A stretch of DNA of 64,000 nt from Plantago ovata (lineage: Eukaryota; Streptophyta; Magnoliopsida; Lamiales; Plantaginaceae): contig CM051458.1 of assembly GCA_028274465.1 (NCBI GenBank), positions 80,558,085 through 80,622,084 on the forward strand, written 5' to 3'. Positions 21,640 through 33,429 of this stretch are shown here, in pieces. The translations under genes were made by a program, and so were the position numbers. The notes beneath the pieces were generated by a model that did no database searches, had not been told where the DNA came from, and was given only the letters and a program-made list of their open reading frames with translations. The number at the start of each line of letters is the position of its first letter. Position 1 is the stretch's first letter.

Positions 21640-24258
21640 ATGACTAGGAGTAAGTTACGAAAGGGTATTGGTATTGGTACCAACGGTGAAGATCTAATCA
21701 GTAACTTACCAGAATGTGTCCTGAGTCGCATTCTCTCCAGTCTACCATTAAAGGATGCAGTGAGAACATCTATATTGTCTAAAGATTGGGAGAAAAAGTG
21801 GACCTCCATTTACAATGTTGAAATTGACGATCGTTTGCTTTTCCCTGGAGCGGCTAATAATGTGGATTTTGTGAAGTTCATGGATTGGATACTTCCCAAT
21901 ATACAACAAGTGAGAAGCTTTCGCTTGCTTATACACCGTGAGTATGATGCAAGGCATATAAGGAGATGGTCTGTTATATTTCGTCGCAATGTCGAGAGAG
22001 TTACAATTTGCCATTTCAATGCAAGCTTTGATCCACACAACATTGTCTTATCTCGCAGTGTTGTCAACTGCACTTCATTGCGGGAACTGAAAATTTGTAT
22101 GCCTTGCACATTGAAAGTTTCGGGCAAGATTTGTTTCCCGAAACTCACAGAGGTTTTTCTTAATCGAGTTACGATTCTGAATGAGAATTCTTCTATTGAT
22201 ACACTGACATGCACTTTCCCAGTGTTGGAGAAACTTCAACTGTTTAGGTGTAAATGGTTGAATGTGTGGGCTGTTGAAATCCATGCACCTGCATTGAGTT
22301 TCTTTCAATCAGCTCCCACATATGATGGTGTAGATAATTATATCATCAAGTTTTTTGGGGCGAAGCTTGCAAGATATCAAACTTGTGATACTCCAGAAAA
22401 CGTTCGATTAATTGGATCAACAGCCTTTCATGTATTCATCACAGACAACAACGACGATGATGTGCTAAAGCTTGGAATACAAGTACGAAAGCTATTGAAT
22501 GAGTTTGCATGTTTGGAGGTACTGACGGTATCTTGTTATGTGACAAAGGTTAGTTTTGTCTCACTTTCTCCTGTTTAATTACGTGCATGGTAGATATTTT
22601 TGTTTCCACAACGTTTACCTTTTTTGCCAAAATGAAACGCATTTTGGATGAAATTAAACAAATATTGCAGCAAAATATTTAATCCTCTAGTTCCATTTGA
22701 TGAAAGCAGTACACACGGACACTTTTCATAGCTCTATCATTATAGTTCTGCTCTTTGTTGAGATTATGTTTCATACAGTCCTATCGAATTTTCTTGAAAG
22801 TTTCTAAGATAAACGATATTACATGATACGAAGTATTATATAAGTTGCAACTAATGAGAAGCGAGTCTACAAAACTAGGTAGATTAAATAACAACTATTT
22901 GGGAGGTCATTGAACCCTTTTAAATGTGAAATAGCATAAATATGAGATTATATATTTATAAATGATATTTCATATTTTCATTCTTTTTTTGTCATGTTAT
23001 TATTTGAAGAGAGTTTTCATGTTAATAAGTTCAATTCACCTTTTACATCTTTTTGTTATTTCTTTTTTTTACATATCGCACCTATAAACTTCGATCCCCC
23101 AGCTGAAAGATGCTGCTAGTTTCGCCACTGACAAAAAAAGAAATACTATATGCATAAGAAACGGAACGGAAGAAATACTATATATGTTCACTAAAAAGAC
23201 AAGTAGTGGAAAAGGAACTAATAAGATAAAGTCCACTAGTCAGATTGATGATTAGCAATGATGAACAACGGTTGGTCAGAGTGTAGTCGTCATCTCTAAA
23301 TTTTAAATCATGAATAAAAGGGTGTTGCACATGAGGCTACTTTGGAATAATAGTTCATGGCAGGGTTACTTCGTTTAGGTTTATTTACCGGGAGACTTGA
23401 ATAGTCATTTTCAGGTTATTCACTACTGCATGGACTTGATTTTCTACTTTTCTTGCTGGTGATTGTCTTACGTACTTTTTATTTTTATCAAGGCTATCGT
23501 GCAAGCAAAGCAATCCTTCCTCTTCCCGAGTTTGATCAGCTGAGACGGCTTTTCTTGTCTAATTCTGGTTGGCACCGTGATCATGTTTTTCGCACAAAAG
23601 GTGTTATTGAGGTGCTTCACTTGGCACCATACCTGGAGTTCTTAGCCATTAAATCGGTAAGTGTATTGGCTACATTAATTTTCTTATTTATATAGTAATA
23701 AATAGATTCATGTGGTGCAACGAAAACTTTTTACCTGGACAGCTATAATAGGTATAGATCTTGTCGCGTAAAGTTATCCAATATACCTTATTATAGTTGT
23801 AGTTATGAATGCGTCTGTATATAATTCTTCAAAATTTATGTGTATAGATTTATAAGTAGAAATGTGTCTTTACTAGCTGTTGCAACAAATGACTAGATGT
23901 TTTCTTTTCATGATGCTACGTTAGGTTATTTAGTTAATTGGTTGCTAATACTTCTTTCTGATTGTGCTTCTTTGGTGCGGCCTTCTTTTTCTTGCCCCAG
24001 GGGTCCCTAGATGAATATGACTATGAAGGAATGGAATCCGTCCCCTCCTGTATCATTTCTCATTTGGAAGAAGTCAAATTACAATCTTTTTGCGGCACAT
24101 CAGCTGAAATCGGTTTTGTTAAATTTTTATTGAAGTTTGGGACTCAATTGAAGATGTTTTCTGTGTCAGTTTTAGAAGGGTGCGATGTCGATTTGGTTAG
24201 ACAGCAAGTGTTAGGATTGCGTACAGCTTCTACTTGCTTAACAATGGCCGTTACTTAG
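21640..24258 (+). CDS. F-box/FBD-type protein, three exons
   Basis: The start is the ATG at 21640; other copies have ATGATG, but here the first codon is GTG. Exons are 21640-22552, 23493-23656 and 24001-24258, about 444 residues. The F-box is near residues 18-60 (DLISNLPECVLSRILSSLPL, then SKDWEKKW). Leucine-rich repeat-like segments follow, and the last exon is an FBD domain (SCIISHLEEVKLQSFCG, then VKFLLKFGTQLKMF). Such proteins are substrate receptors of SCF ubiquitin ligases; the substrate is unknown. The obvious donor AAG/GTTAGT at 22549 is out of phase with exon 2. A GT four bases further, at 22553, restores frame. Exon 2/3 junctions (GTAAGT and CCCCAG) are canonical and in phase. Intron 1 is about 0.94 kb. 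Paralogous wrecks follow downstream, so expression should be tested. Confidence 0.8.
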
Positions 24259-25120
24259 ACAAGGATCTCGTACAGCCTCCCCTGCGCCCCAGGTCAGGAA
24301 GAGAACCCACTACCAACCACATCAGGTTCCTTTCGTGTTGAATTGAGGAGACCCCCTACTGAATTATGGATGTTGTGCAATATTAATGTTGTTTTTACTG
24401 TGTGATCAGAGTTTTATTCAGGATCTATATGTATGTATATATGCTACCATACATATGTTGGTTCATTTTACATTTTTTCTAAATGTTTAGCTTATCTGGA
24501 GTCTGGATATGATATCATAATGACGTCATCAGCTGATGTGGTGGCGTTGACCAGTTGACCCATCGCCACATCAGCTGTCCAAGTTCAAAATTATGAAAAA
24601 AGATCAAATTTGCCAAACATAATAAACTTTTTGGGACTAAATTTTCCGGCATGAACAAATATATGGGGATGCATTTGCCATACTCCTCAAACTTTGGGAC
24701 AAAACATGCCATTTTCCCATTCATCACAATCTACATATTCCATATTGATTCATCCCAAATCGTATTCTTTCTTTATCGCTATTTTTCTTATTCTATATAA
24801 TCATATAAATTCTTCGGTAGGATCGGATATGGTTCTAATGGAAAAAATGTCAAAACCCTTGTTCAAAAGAGGAAAAATCAAAACTTAGGCAACCTCATTC
24901 AAATACCCTTGACCCGTGTTAGTGTTTTATTGTACATTTTCGCTTGTTTGTTGGATTTTTGTTTACTTATATTTTTTCTATCAATTTTGCGCATGTCTTG
25001 TAATATAGACTAGCCCACTTAATAATAACTCATGATTCTTCATGTGATTGCGATGACAATGTTTCTTTCCCGTATGTAAATCCAGACACCGTTCTGGCTT
25101 TGATCAATCAATATATGATT
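24259..25120. other. Spacer between F-box copies, with a palindrome
   Basis: It holds the 3' flank of the F-box gene and transposon-like DNA. At about 24531-24576 CAGCTGATGTGGTGGCG faces CGCCACATCAGCTG across a TTGACCAGTTGACC centre. No gene is recognised. Confidence 0.5.
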
Positions 25121-25184
25121 CAATATATGGAATTGAACTGGTGCTGATTTATATCCATAATGTTAGGATATTGTTACTGAAATC

Positions 25185-26305
25185 ATGATGACTAGGAGTA
25201 AGTTACGAAAGGGTATTGGTATTGGTACCAACGGTGGAGATCTAATCACTGATTTACCAGAATGTGTCCTCCAGTGCGAACATTTATCTTGCCTAGCTAG
25301 AGCTTGGGAGAAAAAGTGGACCTCCATTTACAACGTTGAAATTGACGATCGTTTGCTTTTCCCCAAAGCGGTGAATAATGTGGATTTTGTGAACTTCATG
25401 GATCAAATACTTCCCAATATACAACAAGTGAGAAGCTTTGCTTATTCACCGTGATTATGACGCAAGGCATATGAGAAGATGGTATGTTATATTTCGTCGC
25501 AATGTCGAGAGAGTTACAATTTGCCACCTTAATGCAAGCTCTGATCCACACAACATTGTCTTATCTCAGTGTTGTCAACTGCTCTTCATTGCGGGAACTG
25601 AAAATTTATATGTCTTGCACATTGAAAGATTCGGGAAAGATTTGTTTCCCCCAAACTCAAAGAGGCGCTTTTCTTAATCGAGTTATGATTCTTAATGAAA
25701 ATCCGTGTACTGATACACTGACATGAACTGTCCTAGTGTTGGAGAAACTTTAATTGTTTAGGTGTAAATGGTTGAATGCGAAGATTGTTGAAATTCATGC
25801 ACCTGCATTGAGTCATTTTATATGAAGGTGTAGTTGATGACTACATCATCTAGTTTTTGGGGCGAAGCTTGCAAAATTTGAAACTTCTGGTACCCAAGAA
25901 AACGTTCTATTGATTGGATGAGATCAACAGTTGTTTCAGTCTTCCAATTTTAGCATCCAACCAGAATCAGCATCATCTGTTTCCGGCAGAGGTAGTTTCT
26001 GATTTCAAGGTAGATCTCATCTTTTATTTCTTTTGTGTTGTATGTTATCATTTCGAATCCAGATTCTTAAACTTGTAGATTTGTTATGATATTTTCGTGG
26101 ATAATCATGAATAGTTGAGATTTTTTAAATCTTTTTTAGATGGAACATGTAGCCTTTGTTGATCTTGAATTTCAAGGATAATCAAAACGTTGAAAGTTGA
26201 TGTAGTTAAGAATTGCAAACAACCATATCGAAGATGTGATAAAGCTTGGAGCACCACTACGAAGGCTATTGAAAGTGTTCGCAAGTTTGGACGTATTGTA
26301 AGGAA
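25185..26305 (+). pseudogene. F-box/FBD pseudogene, copy 2
   Basis: It starts with the same MTRSKLRKGIGIGTN as the complete gene. The core of the F-box is deleted or replaced after PECVL, then WEKKWTSIYNVEIDDR resumes. Several frameshifts and stops follow. Near 25925 homology is interrupted by about 280 bp not present in copy 1, then resumes at GATGTGATAAAGCTTGG, ending at the part equivalent to the exon 1 end. Exons 2 and 3 are absent. Confidence 0.85.
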
Positions 26306-26423
26306 TCAATGTGATAATTCCACAACAAGAATTTATAACAATGTGATTGTGTTCGGTAGGATTATCCCAAGATGTTAAGAAGTTGGAGTTTGTGATGATT
26401 CGCATAATTAAAAAAGAGAAACG

Positions 26424-26467
26424 ATTGCGAATGAATCCTTTCTACGTAGACAGGATTCATTCGCAAT
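26424..26467. repeat. 44-nt near-perfect palindrome, copy A
   Basis: The arms ATTGCGAATGAATCC and GGATTCATTCGCAAT are perfect inverted complements around TTTCTACGTAGACA. It sits in the tail of F-box pseudogene copy 2. Copy B is at 28172-28215. In the third tail (near 29630) the palindrome is missing. Confidence 0.9.
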
Positions 26468-26839
26468 TTTTATTTTTTTGTTTTTCTTTGTTTTGTAATG
26501 CACACAATCATATTTGGATGATATTAATTATGCGTTCATCTCCATTAGAGGATTCAAAAAAATCATATACCCCCAATATTTTCTCCCTGAATTTAATATT
26601 CTAAAATAATCACTCTTTTTGCGCCTCCTTGTATGTCTTATTATCTGCTACATTGCATTTTGGTATTTGCTCACTTTATTGGTTTGCACCTTGGCCTCGT
26701 TTGAGCATCACTCTATTATCTCTATTATATTGGTTGTCAAATGCTACTTTTTTGTACCCATACTTGTTGAATTTGCATAATTTAAGATGGAACTGGTGCT
26801 GATTTATATCCAGAATGCCAGGATATTGTTACTGAAATC

Positions 26840-28030
26840 ATGATGACTAGGAGTAAGTTACGAAAGGGTATTGGTATTGGTACAACGATGGAGATCTTAT
26901 CACTAATTTACCAGAATGTGTACTGAGTCGCATTCTCTCCAGTCTACCTCTTTAAAGGATGCAGTGGGAACATCTATCTTGTCTAGAGCTTGGGAGAACA
27001 AGTGGACCTACATTTACAACATTGAAATTGATGATCGTTTGCCTTTCCCTGGAGCGATGAATAATGCGGATCTTGTGGACTTCATGGATTTGGTACTTCT
27101 ATATCGCATGTGAGAAGCTTCTGCTTGCATATTGATTAATTACGAGTATGACATGTTCATTGGGAGTATGACGCAAGGCATGTGACAAGATGGATATCTG
27201 TTGTATTTCGTCGCGATGTTGAGAGAGTTACAATTTGCCACCTTAATGCAAGATTTGATCCGCACAACATCGTCTTATCTCAATGTTGTCAACTGCACTT
27301 CATTGCGGGAACTGAAAATTTGTATGCCTTGCACATTTGAAGATTCGGGAAAGAATTTTTTCCCCAAACCACAGAGGCTTTTCTTAATCGAGTTACGATC
27401 CTTAATGAAAATCCGTGTACTGATAACTGACTTGAACTTTCCCAGTGTTGGAGAAACTTCAATTGTTTAGGTGTAAATGGTTGAATGCGAAGTTTGCTAA
27501 AATCCATGCACCTGCATTGAGTCATTTTATATGAAGGTGTAGTTGATGAATACATCGTCAAGTCTTTGGGGCGAAGCTTGCAAAATTTGAAACTTCCGGT
27601 ACCCCAGAAAACATTCTACTGATTGGATGAGATCAACAGCTGTTTCAGTCTTCCAATTTCAGCATCCAACTAGAATCAGCATCATCTGTTTCCGGCAAGA
27701 GGTAGTTTCTGATCTCAAGGTAGATCTCATCTTGTATTTCTTTTGGTGTTGTATGTTATCATTTAGAATCCAGATTCTTAAACTTGTAGATTTGTTATGA
27801 TATTTTCGTGGATAATCATGAATAGTTGAGATTTTCTAAATCTTTTTTAGATGGAACATGTAGCCTTTGTTGAACTTGAATTTCAAGGATAATCAAAACG
27901 GTGAAAGTTGATGTAGTTAAAATCGCAAATAACCATAACGAAGATGTGATAAAGCTTGGAGCACCACTACGAAGGCTATTTAAAGTGTTCGCAAGTTTGG
28001 AGGTATTGCAATTGTAAGGAATCAATGTGA
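26840..28030 (+). pseudogene. F-box/FBD pseudogene, copy 3
   Basis: The start ATGATGACTAGG matches the complete gene. One base is lost at GGTACAACGATGG and extra bases sit in TCTACCTCTTTAAAGG, destroying the F-box frame. Later segments align piecewise in shifting frames. It shares with copy 2 the insertion beginning TGTTTCAGTCTTCCAATTT, so copies 2 and 3 are closer to each other than to copy 1. Confidence 0.85.
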
Positions 28031-28171
28031 TAATTCCACGACAAGAATTTATAACAATGTGATAATTCCACGACAAGAATTTATAACAATGTGATTGTGT
28101 TCAGTAGGATTATCCCAATATGTTAGGAAGTTGGAGTTTGTGATGATGCACATAACTAAAAAAGAGAAACT

Positions 28172-28215
28172 ATTGCGAATGAATCCTGTCTACGTAGACA
28201 TGATTCATTCACAAT
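28172..28215. repeat. 44-nt near-perfect palindrome, copy B
   Basis: ATTGCGAATGAATC and GATTCATTCACAAT flank the perfect centre CTGTCTACGTAGACA, with one mismatch in the outer arms and one nearer the centre. The position relative to the pseudogene tail is the same as in copy A. Confidence 0.9.
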
Positions 28216-28484
28216 TTTTATTTTTAGTTTCTCTTTGTTTTGTAATGCACACAATCATTTTTGGATAATATTAATTATATGCGTTCATCTACCCCCAATG
28301 TTTTCATTAAGTAATTTAAGGGTCCCTGAATTTAATATTCTAAAATAATCACTCTTTTTGCGCCTCCTTTTATGTCCTATTATCTCCTACATTGCATTTT
28401 GGTATTTGCTCACTTTATTGGCTTTCAATTTCAGCATCCAACCAGAATCAACATGATCTGTTTCCGGCAAGAGGTAGTTTCTGA

Positions 28485-29201
28485 TAGGGATGGCAATGGG
28501 TCGGGCCGGGCTTTCATAGGCCCGGTCAGGCTCGGGAAGACTAGCACCAAGCCCAGGCCCGGCCCATGGCCCAGGGCGGGCCTGAACATTAGGCCCAAGC
28601 CCGGGCCCGTCATGGGCCGGGCTGGGCCTTAGATTTTTAATTTTTTTTTTTTTTGCCAATTATTTAGTAATCTAAATGTTGTTATTTTAGTTATGTAGTG
28701 TAGTATTAGTAGAATGGTGAATCTATTTAATTTATATCTTTTTGCTTGAGATCAAATATTTTGATATCGATCACTTTATATCATTTGAAATTTATCATGA
28801 ACTTCCTTATTTGACATATTGAAATTAGTTAATATTAAAATAATTAATAAATTATATAAATATACTAAGAATATAGTATATAAAATGATTGTATATCACT
28901 TGGAAATCTTATAAGTATAGAAAAGTATTACAAATATATGAACTACAACATCTTTTAATAATACAAGTCTATAAATATTATAAATTATATAGTTATATAT
29001 ACATATTTATATATATAAAATATATACTATATACAATCACGGGCCGGGCTCGGTTGGGCCTACGGGTCAAGATGTTAGGCCCGGGCCCGGGCCCATGGGC
29101 CTAGCTCTAAGCCCAAGCCCGGCCCATGGGCTTCTTATGATTGGGCCTGGGCCCGGTATATCGGGCCGGGCCGGACCCGGTAGCCCAAACTGCCATCCCT
29201 A
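28485..29201. mobile_element. GC-rich-ended hAT-type non-autonomous element
   Basis: The left end TAGGGATGGCAATGGG and the right end AACTGCCATCCCTA form short TIRs. The flanking target duplication GTTTCTGA is perfect (28477-28484 and 29202-29209), 8 bp as in hAT elements. Both subterminal regions are packed with GGGCCGGG/CCCGGCCC words around an AT-rich centre. Removing it restores the sequence found in the other two F-box tails. Confidence 0.92.
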
Positions 29202-29209
29202 GTTTCTGA

Positions 29210-29560
29210 TCTCAAGGTAAATCACATCTTTTATTTCTTTTGTGATATATGTTATCATTTCGAATCCAGATTCTTAAACTTGTAGATTTGTTATGATATT
29301 TTCGTGTATAATCATGAATAGTTGAGATTTTTTCTAAATCCTTTTTAGATGGAACATGTAGCCTTTGTTGATCTTGAATTTCAAGGATAATCAAAACGGT
29401 GAAAGTTGATGTAGTTAAAAATCGCAAACAACCATAACGAACATGTGATAAAGCTTGGAGCACCACTACGAAGGCTATTGAAAGTGTTCGCAAGTTTGGG
29501 GGTATTGTAAGGAATCAATGTGATAATTCCATGACAATAATTTATAACAATGTGATAATT
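29210..29560 (+). pseudogene. F-box exon 1 tail fragment (third copy)
   Basis: This is a copy of the tail region of F-box pseudogenes 2 and 3, including GTGATAAAGCTTGGAGCACC and AAGTGTTCGCAAGTTTGG. It has no upstream F-box. It continues from the segment at 28425-28484 on the other side of the inserted hAT-type element. Confidence 0.8.
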
Positions 29561-29954
29561 CCATGACAAGAATTTATAACGATCTGATTGTGTTTGGTAG
29601 GATTATCCTAAGATGTTAAGAAGTTGAAGTTAATTTTTATTTTTTAGTTTTTCTTTGTTTTTTAATGCACACAATCATTTTTGGATGATATTAATTATGC
29701 GCTCATCTCAATTAGGATTAAAAAAGTTAATATTCCCCCAAAGTCTTCATTAACTAATTTAAGGGTCTGTAAATTTAATATTCTAAAATAATCACTCTTC
29801 TTGTGTGTCTTATTTGTTGCTACGTTCCATTAGGTATTTGCTCACTTAATTGGCTGGCACCTTGGCCTGAGTAGAATTGAAATCTGTGTAGCCCCCCTTT
29901 TTCCATGGATCGGCTTGATTGATGAACAAAGTGGGACTGTTTTTGCCCACCTTT

Positions 29955-30150
29955 AATTGATGAGATTTCTCTTTTAGTTATAAATCGATTGTAGAAATTA
30001 GAACTTGCCCACCTTTAATAGAGTAATGCTCAAATGATGATGCATAAGTACACATTATTCATCTCTACATGACTACATCTAACTTAATCTTAATAATAAC
30101 ATGGATTTTCCAAACCCTAATGGAAGATTTAAAGACCTAAGCCATAATCT
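29955..30150. repeat. Rearranged, partly inverted copy of the F-box 5' flank
   Basis: TTATAAATCGATTGTAGAAA at about 29980 is in the same sense as 21369-21388. The sequence from about 30020 to 30150 (AATGCTCAAATGATGATGCA, TCCAAACCCTAATGGAAGAT) is the inverted counterpart of 21430-21510. The block is therefore a composite of direct and inverted pieces about 8.6 kb from the source. Confidence 0.7.
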
Positions 30151-30154
30151 GAAA

Positions 30155-30300
30155 AGTTAGCTCCGTCCAGAGTGGGCGGAGCTAAATGTTTGCTCCACTC
30201 TCTCTAGGCGGAGCATACATTTCTCCGTCCGCTGCTCTGCCCACTCGGAGCAATGCTACCATGGCCTGGTGGTGGCCATGGCAGCTGTTTTTGTTTTTAA
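30155..30300. repeat. GGAGC-type palindromic patch
   Basis: GGCGGAGC and GCTCC/GCTCTGCCC alternate, as in the arrays at 1795-1995 and 42520-42850. A separate perfect inverted repeat CCATGGCC-(TGGTGGT)-GGCCATGG follows at about 30260-30282. Confidence 0.55.
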
Positions 30301-30611
30301 ATAAATTTTTAAAATTGAACTTTATTGTTATTTATTTGATGAACATTAGGGACTTTTTTTATGTTTTGAAAAATAGAAGGACTTATTTTCGTTATAATCG
30401 TAATAAATACGTATAAAATACGGTCCTTAGGACCACAATTGCAAAAAAAAAAGTTGGGACCTTGGGACCAAAAATTCATTTTGACCTGTACTAAGAATAC
30501 AGATTCAGCCAATCTATATACAGAAGAAACGGAATGGAAGAAGTACTATATTCACTAAAATGACATGTAGTGAAAAAGGAACTAATAAGATGACGTAGTC
30601 CATTAATTAGA

Positions 30612-30995
30612 TTGATGATCCGACAGCAACGCTCCCACTCGACTCATCCCGTCGGGGACTCACAAAAATCCTATAAGAAGGTTGTGCCTGCTAGGGCTAG
30701 TAAATTCCAAGAAGCTGAGGACGAGATTGTTTGGTTGCAGAATTTGCTTGACTTTGCTACTGCTAGGCCTAAAAATGTTAAAGAGTTGATGAAAGTGAAT
30801 GCTGAAGTTGATGAGAAGAAGAATGAGTTGAAGATGAAGTTGGTAAAGGTTAGTTTTGGAGGGAAATTCATGTTCTTACCTTCCCCTAATTTTCCCTCCC
30901 AGCCGGTTTATTGTGCTTGCTCATGGTTATGGTTGGAGTGTGTTTTTCTTCCATTTGGAGGAGATTTTAGAGGATGTGGAGGTGATTGGGCATGA
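30612..30995 (+). pseudogene. Coiled-coil gene fragment of unknown origin
   Basis: A 127-codon ORF, open at its start, with ASKFQEAEDEIVWLQNLLDF and charged heptad-like helix NAEVDEKKNELKMKL. A GTAAAGGTTAG donor-like site follows VK. It is embedded within the region that corresponds to intron 1 of a decayed F-box copy. It has no homologue in copy 1, so it was inserted. The nearby GGGACC and GTGCAATTTTCCCC words suggest transport by a DNA transposon. Function is not recognised. Confidence 0.45.
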
Positions 30996-31179
30996 TCTGT
31001 ATGTCTACAGCTGACTAGACATGTATTTTGAGGTGTGTATTGCTTAATTCGCCGGTTCGCGCTCCAATATGGCAAATTCTACGTGAAAAAAGGACCAAGA
31101 GCGCATAGAGCGGCCAGAGCGGGACCAAAAGTGCAGAGTACCAGAACTTATTGGACGAAAAGTGCAATTTTCCCCGCGA

Positions 31180-32160
31180 TGACGAACAACTGTTGGTCAG
31201 AGTGTCGTCGTCATCTCTAAATTTTGAATCTTGAATCACAAAGTGCAGCGCATGAGGCCACTCTGGAATAATTGTTCTTGTTCATGGCAGGGTTACTTCG
31301 TTTAGGTTTATTTACCGGGATACTTGAATAGTCATTATTTCAGGTTATCTGCTGAAAAGGACTTGATTTTCTACTTTTCTTGCTATGACTGTCTTACGTA
31401 CTTTTTAATTTTATCAAGGCATTGTGCCAGAAAAATCAAGCCTTCCTCTTCCAAAGTTTGATAAGCTGAGACGGCTATCTTTGATTAATTACGGTTGCCT
31501 CGTGATCGTCATTTCAGCACAGAAGGTCTATTTGAGGTGCTTCATGACTCGGCACCATATCTGAATTTCTTGGGCATTAATTTGGAAATTGTAGGCTACA
31601 ATAGATTCATGCAGTGCAACGACAAAATTTTACCTGGATATAATGGTATAGATCTTGTCGTTAAAGTTATCCAATATACCATTATAGTTGCAATGGATGC
31701 GTCTCTATGTAATTTTTCAAAATTTATGTGTATGAGATTGAGTTGAAATGTGTCTTTACTAGCTGTTGCAACAAATGACTAGATCTTTTCCTCTCATGAT
31801 GCTATGTTAGGTTATTCAGTTAATTGCTTTCGAATACTTATCTAATCTGATTGTGATGTTTGGTGCAGCCTTCTTTCTTGCCGCAGCTGGGGTTCCTAGG
31901 TGAACATGATTTTGAAGGAATGGTATCCGTCCCCTCATGTGTCGTTTCTCAGTTGGAAGAAGTCAATTTTCAGTCTTTTGACAGCACATCATTTGAACTC
32001 GATCTTGCATGTTAAATTTTTATTGAAGGTTGGGGCTCGATTGAAGATGTTTTATGTGTCAGTTTTAGTAGGCTACAATATCGATGTGGTTAGACAGCTA
32101 CTATTAGGACATCCTTCCTACAGCTTCTACTTGCTTAACAATGGTCGTTAGTTAGACAAG
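31180..32160 (+). pseudogene. F-box/FBD pseudogene 3' part (intron 1, exons 2-3)
   Basis: The sequence matches copy 1 from within intron 1 onward. Exon 2-like codons (LPLPKFDKLRRLSL) begin at about 31430 and lose frame at GGTTGCCTCGTG. The exon 3-like FBD part (about 31890-32150) contains SVPSCVVSQLEEVNFQSF and loses frame at CTTGCATGTTAAA. It is probably the 3' remainder of the copies scattered upstream. Confidence 0.85.
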
Positions 32161-32579
32161 ATATGCACTCAGTCATTTGTCTCCCTTGCGCCCCCAGCTC
32201 ACGGAAAAGAACCCAATACCAACCACATCATCAGCTGGTTCCTTGCATGTTGAATTGAGGAGAGCCCCTACTGAATGGATGTTGTTCAATACAAATGTGA
32301 TTTTTACTGTGTGATCAGAGTGGTATTGAGGATCTATATATGTGCTGCCACACAAATGTTGGTTCATTTTCTGCTTTTCGAAATGTGTAGCTTATCTGGA
32401 GCCTGGACTAGACTGGATAAACTAGTAGCCAGTGATATCACTGATATACAAACATTTGTTTTACTTCAGTTCGTTTTTACCTTTTATCACTGGTAAATTT
32501 GTTCTGTTGGTTTTGCTGCTAGTTACGTTTTACTTTGGTTGGTTTTTACCTTAGTAGCTAATTACGAATCTATTTTACT

Positions 32580-33104
32580 TTAAAATCCTTTGTCAATTTG
32601 CAGTCTTTTAAGTGTAACCAAAGCATCTTTACAAATGAATGTTACACGGCTCCAAATACAGGTTGACTCACAGTTTGTATATCTTCTTTGTAACTGGAAA
32701 GGAACGCCTCCTCTGTTGCATCAGGCGCTGCTTGAAGACATATTCCGGTTGATCATGGCCAGGTTTCAACAATGCGATTGCGTCAGCGTCTGGATTTATA
32801 GAGAAGTCAATCAACCGGCTGACGTTGTGTCTAAGTATGGACCTCATGTTTTGGCAAGGCAATGTACTGAAGCCATGATGGCAAGAAGTAGTTAAGGGAA
32901 TAATTGTACTAGTGTAGCTGTTAGCTGTCAGTTTCCTAGTTTAGATGGGACTGTTATCCTTCATGGTTAGAAGCTTTTACATGTAATGATCGCACACTAT
33001 ATCGTATCCTCGACTAGTTACGAAGCGAGGATAGGCTTGTACTACTACTACAGTACTACTTATTAATGTAATGTAAGGCATGTTTCTTTTCAAAAAAAAA
33101 AAAA
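32580..33104 (+). pseudogene. RNase H-like LINE 3' end with poly(A)
   Basis: ORF 32590-32895 reads LQMNVTRLQIQVDSQFVYLL, then WIYREVNQPADVVSKYG, the core and C-terminus of the RNase H-like (RVT_3) domain found at the end of plant L1-type LINEs. About 200 bp of 3' UTR follow and end in a 13-A run at about 33092-33104. It is 5'-truncated: no RT or endonuclease remains. I could not define a target duplication. Confidence 0.65.
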
Positions 33105-33119
33105 ACATCTTTGGAACAT

Positions 33120-33262
33120 ATCTTTTGTTCCCTACAGGACTGCTCTCTTGCGCATGATTTAACTAAACGGGCTTCTTTGAATGGCCTCCTTTTAATGGCT
33201 TGTAATTTATTGATGAACTTCCTCGCATTATTAATGGATTAGTTTAACTAACAAAAAAAAAA
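33120..33262 (+). pseudogene. Second LINE RNase H tail fragment with poly(A)
   Basis: CSLAHDLTKRASL and, in another frame, FIDELPRIINGLV followed by a stop are the usual last residues of LINE-encoded RNase H-like domains. An A-run follows at about 33252-33262. A frameshift separates the two pieces. Confidence 0.5.
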
Positions 33263-33429
33263 GTGTAACAAAAGCAAATTTAGTGAAATTTCTTGGTTTT
33301 AAACCTTAAAACTTAGCCCAAATAGCGGTTAACCGAGCTTGCAAAAAAAAAAAAAAAAAACAAATCGTATCTAAATGATCATCTTAGTGATAATTATGTT
33401 AAGCCTTGTGTTTCAGTAATTTGTGATAA

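Noticed and set aside
32620..33115. CATCTTT repeat as target duplication of the LINE tail
   Set aside because: The left copy lies inside the RNase H-like coding homology, so it cannot mark the insertion edge.
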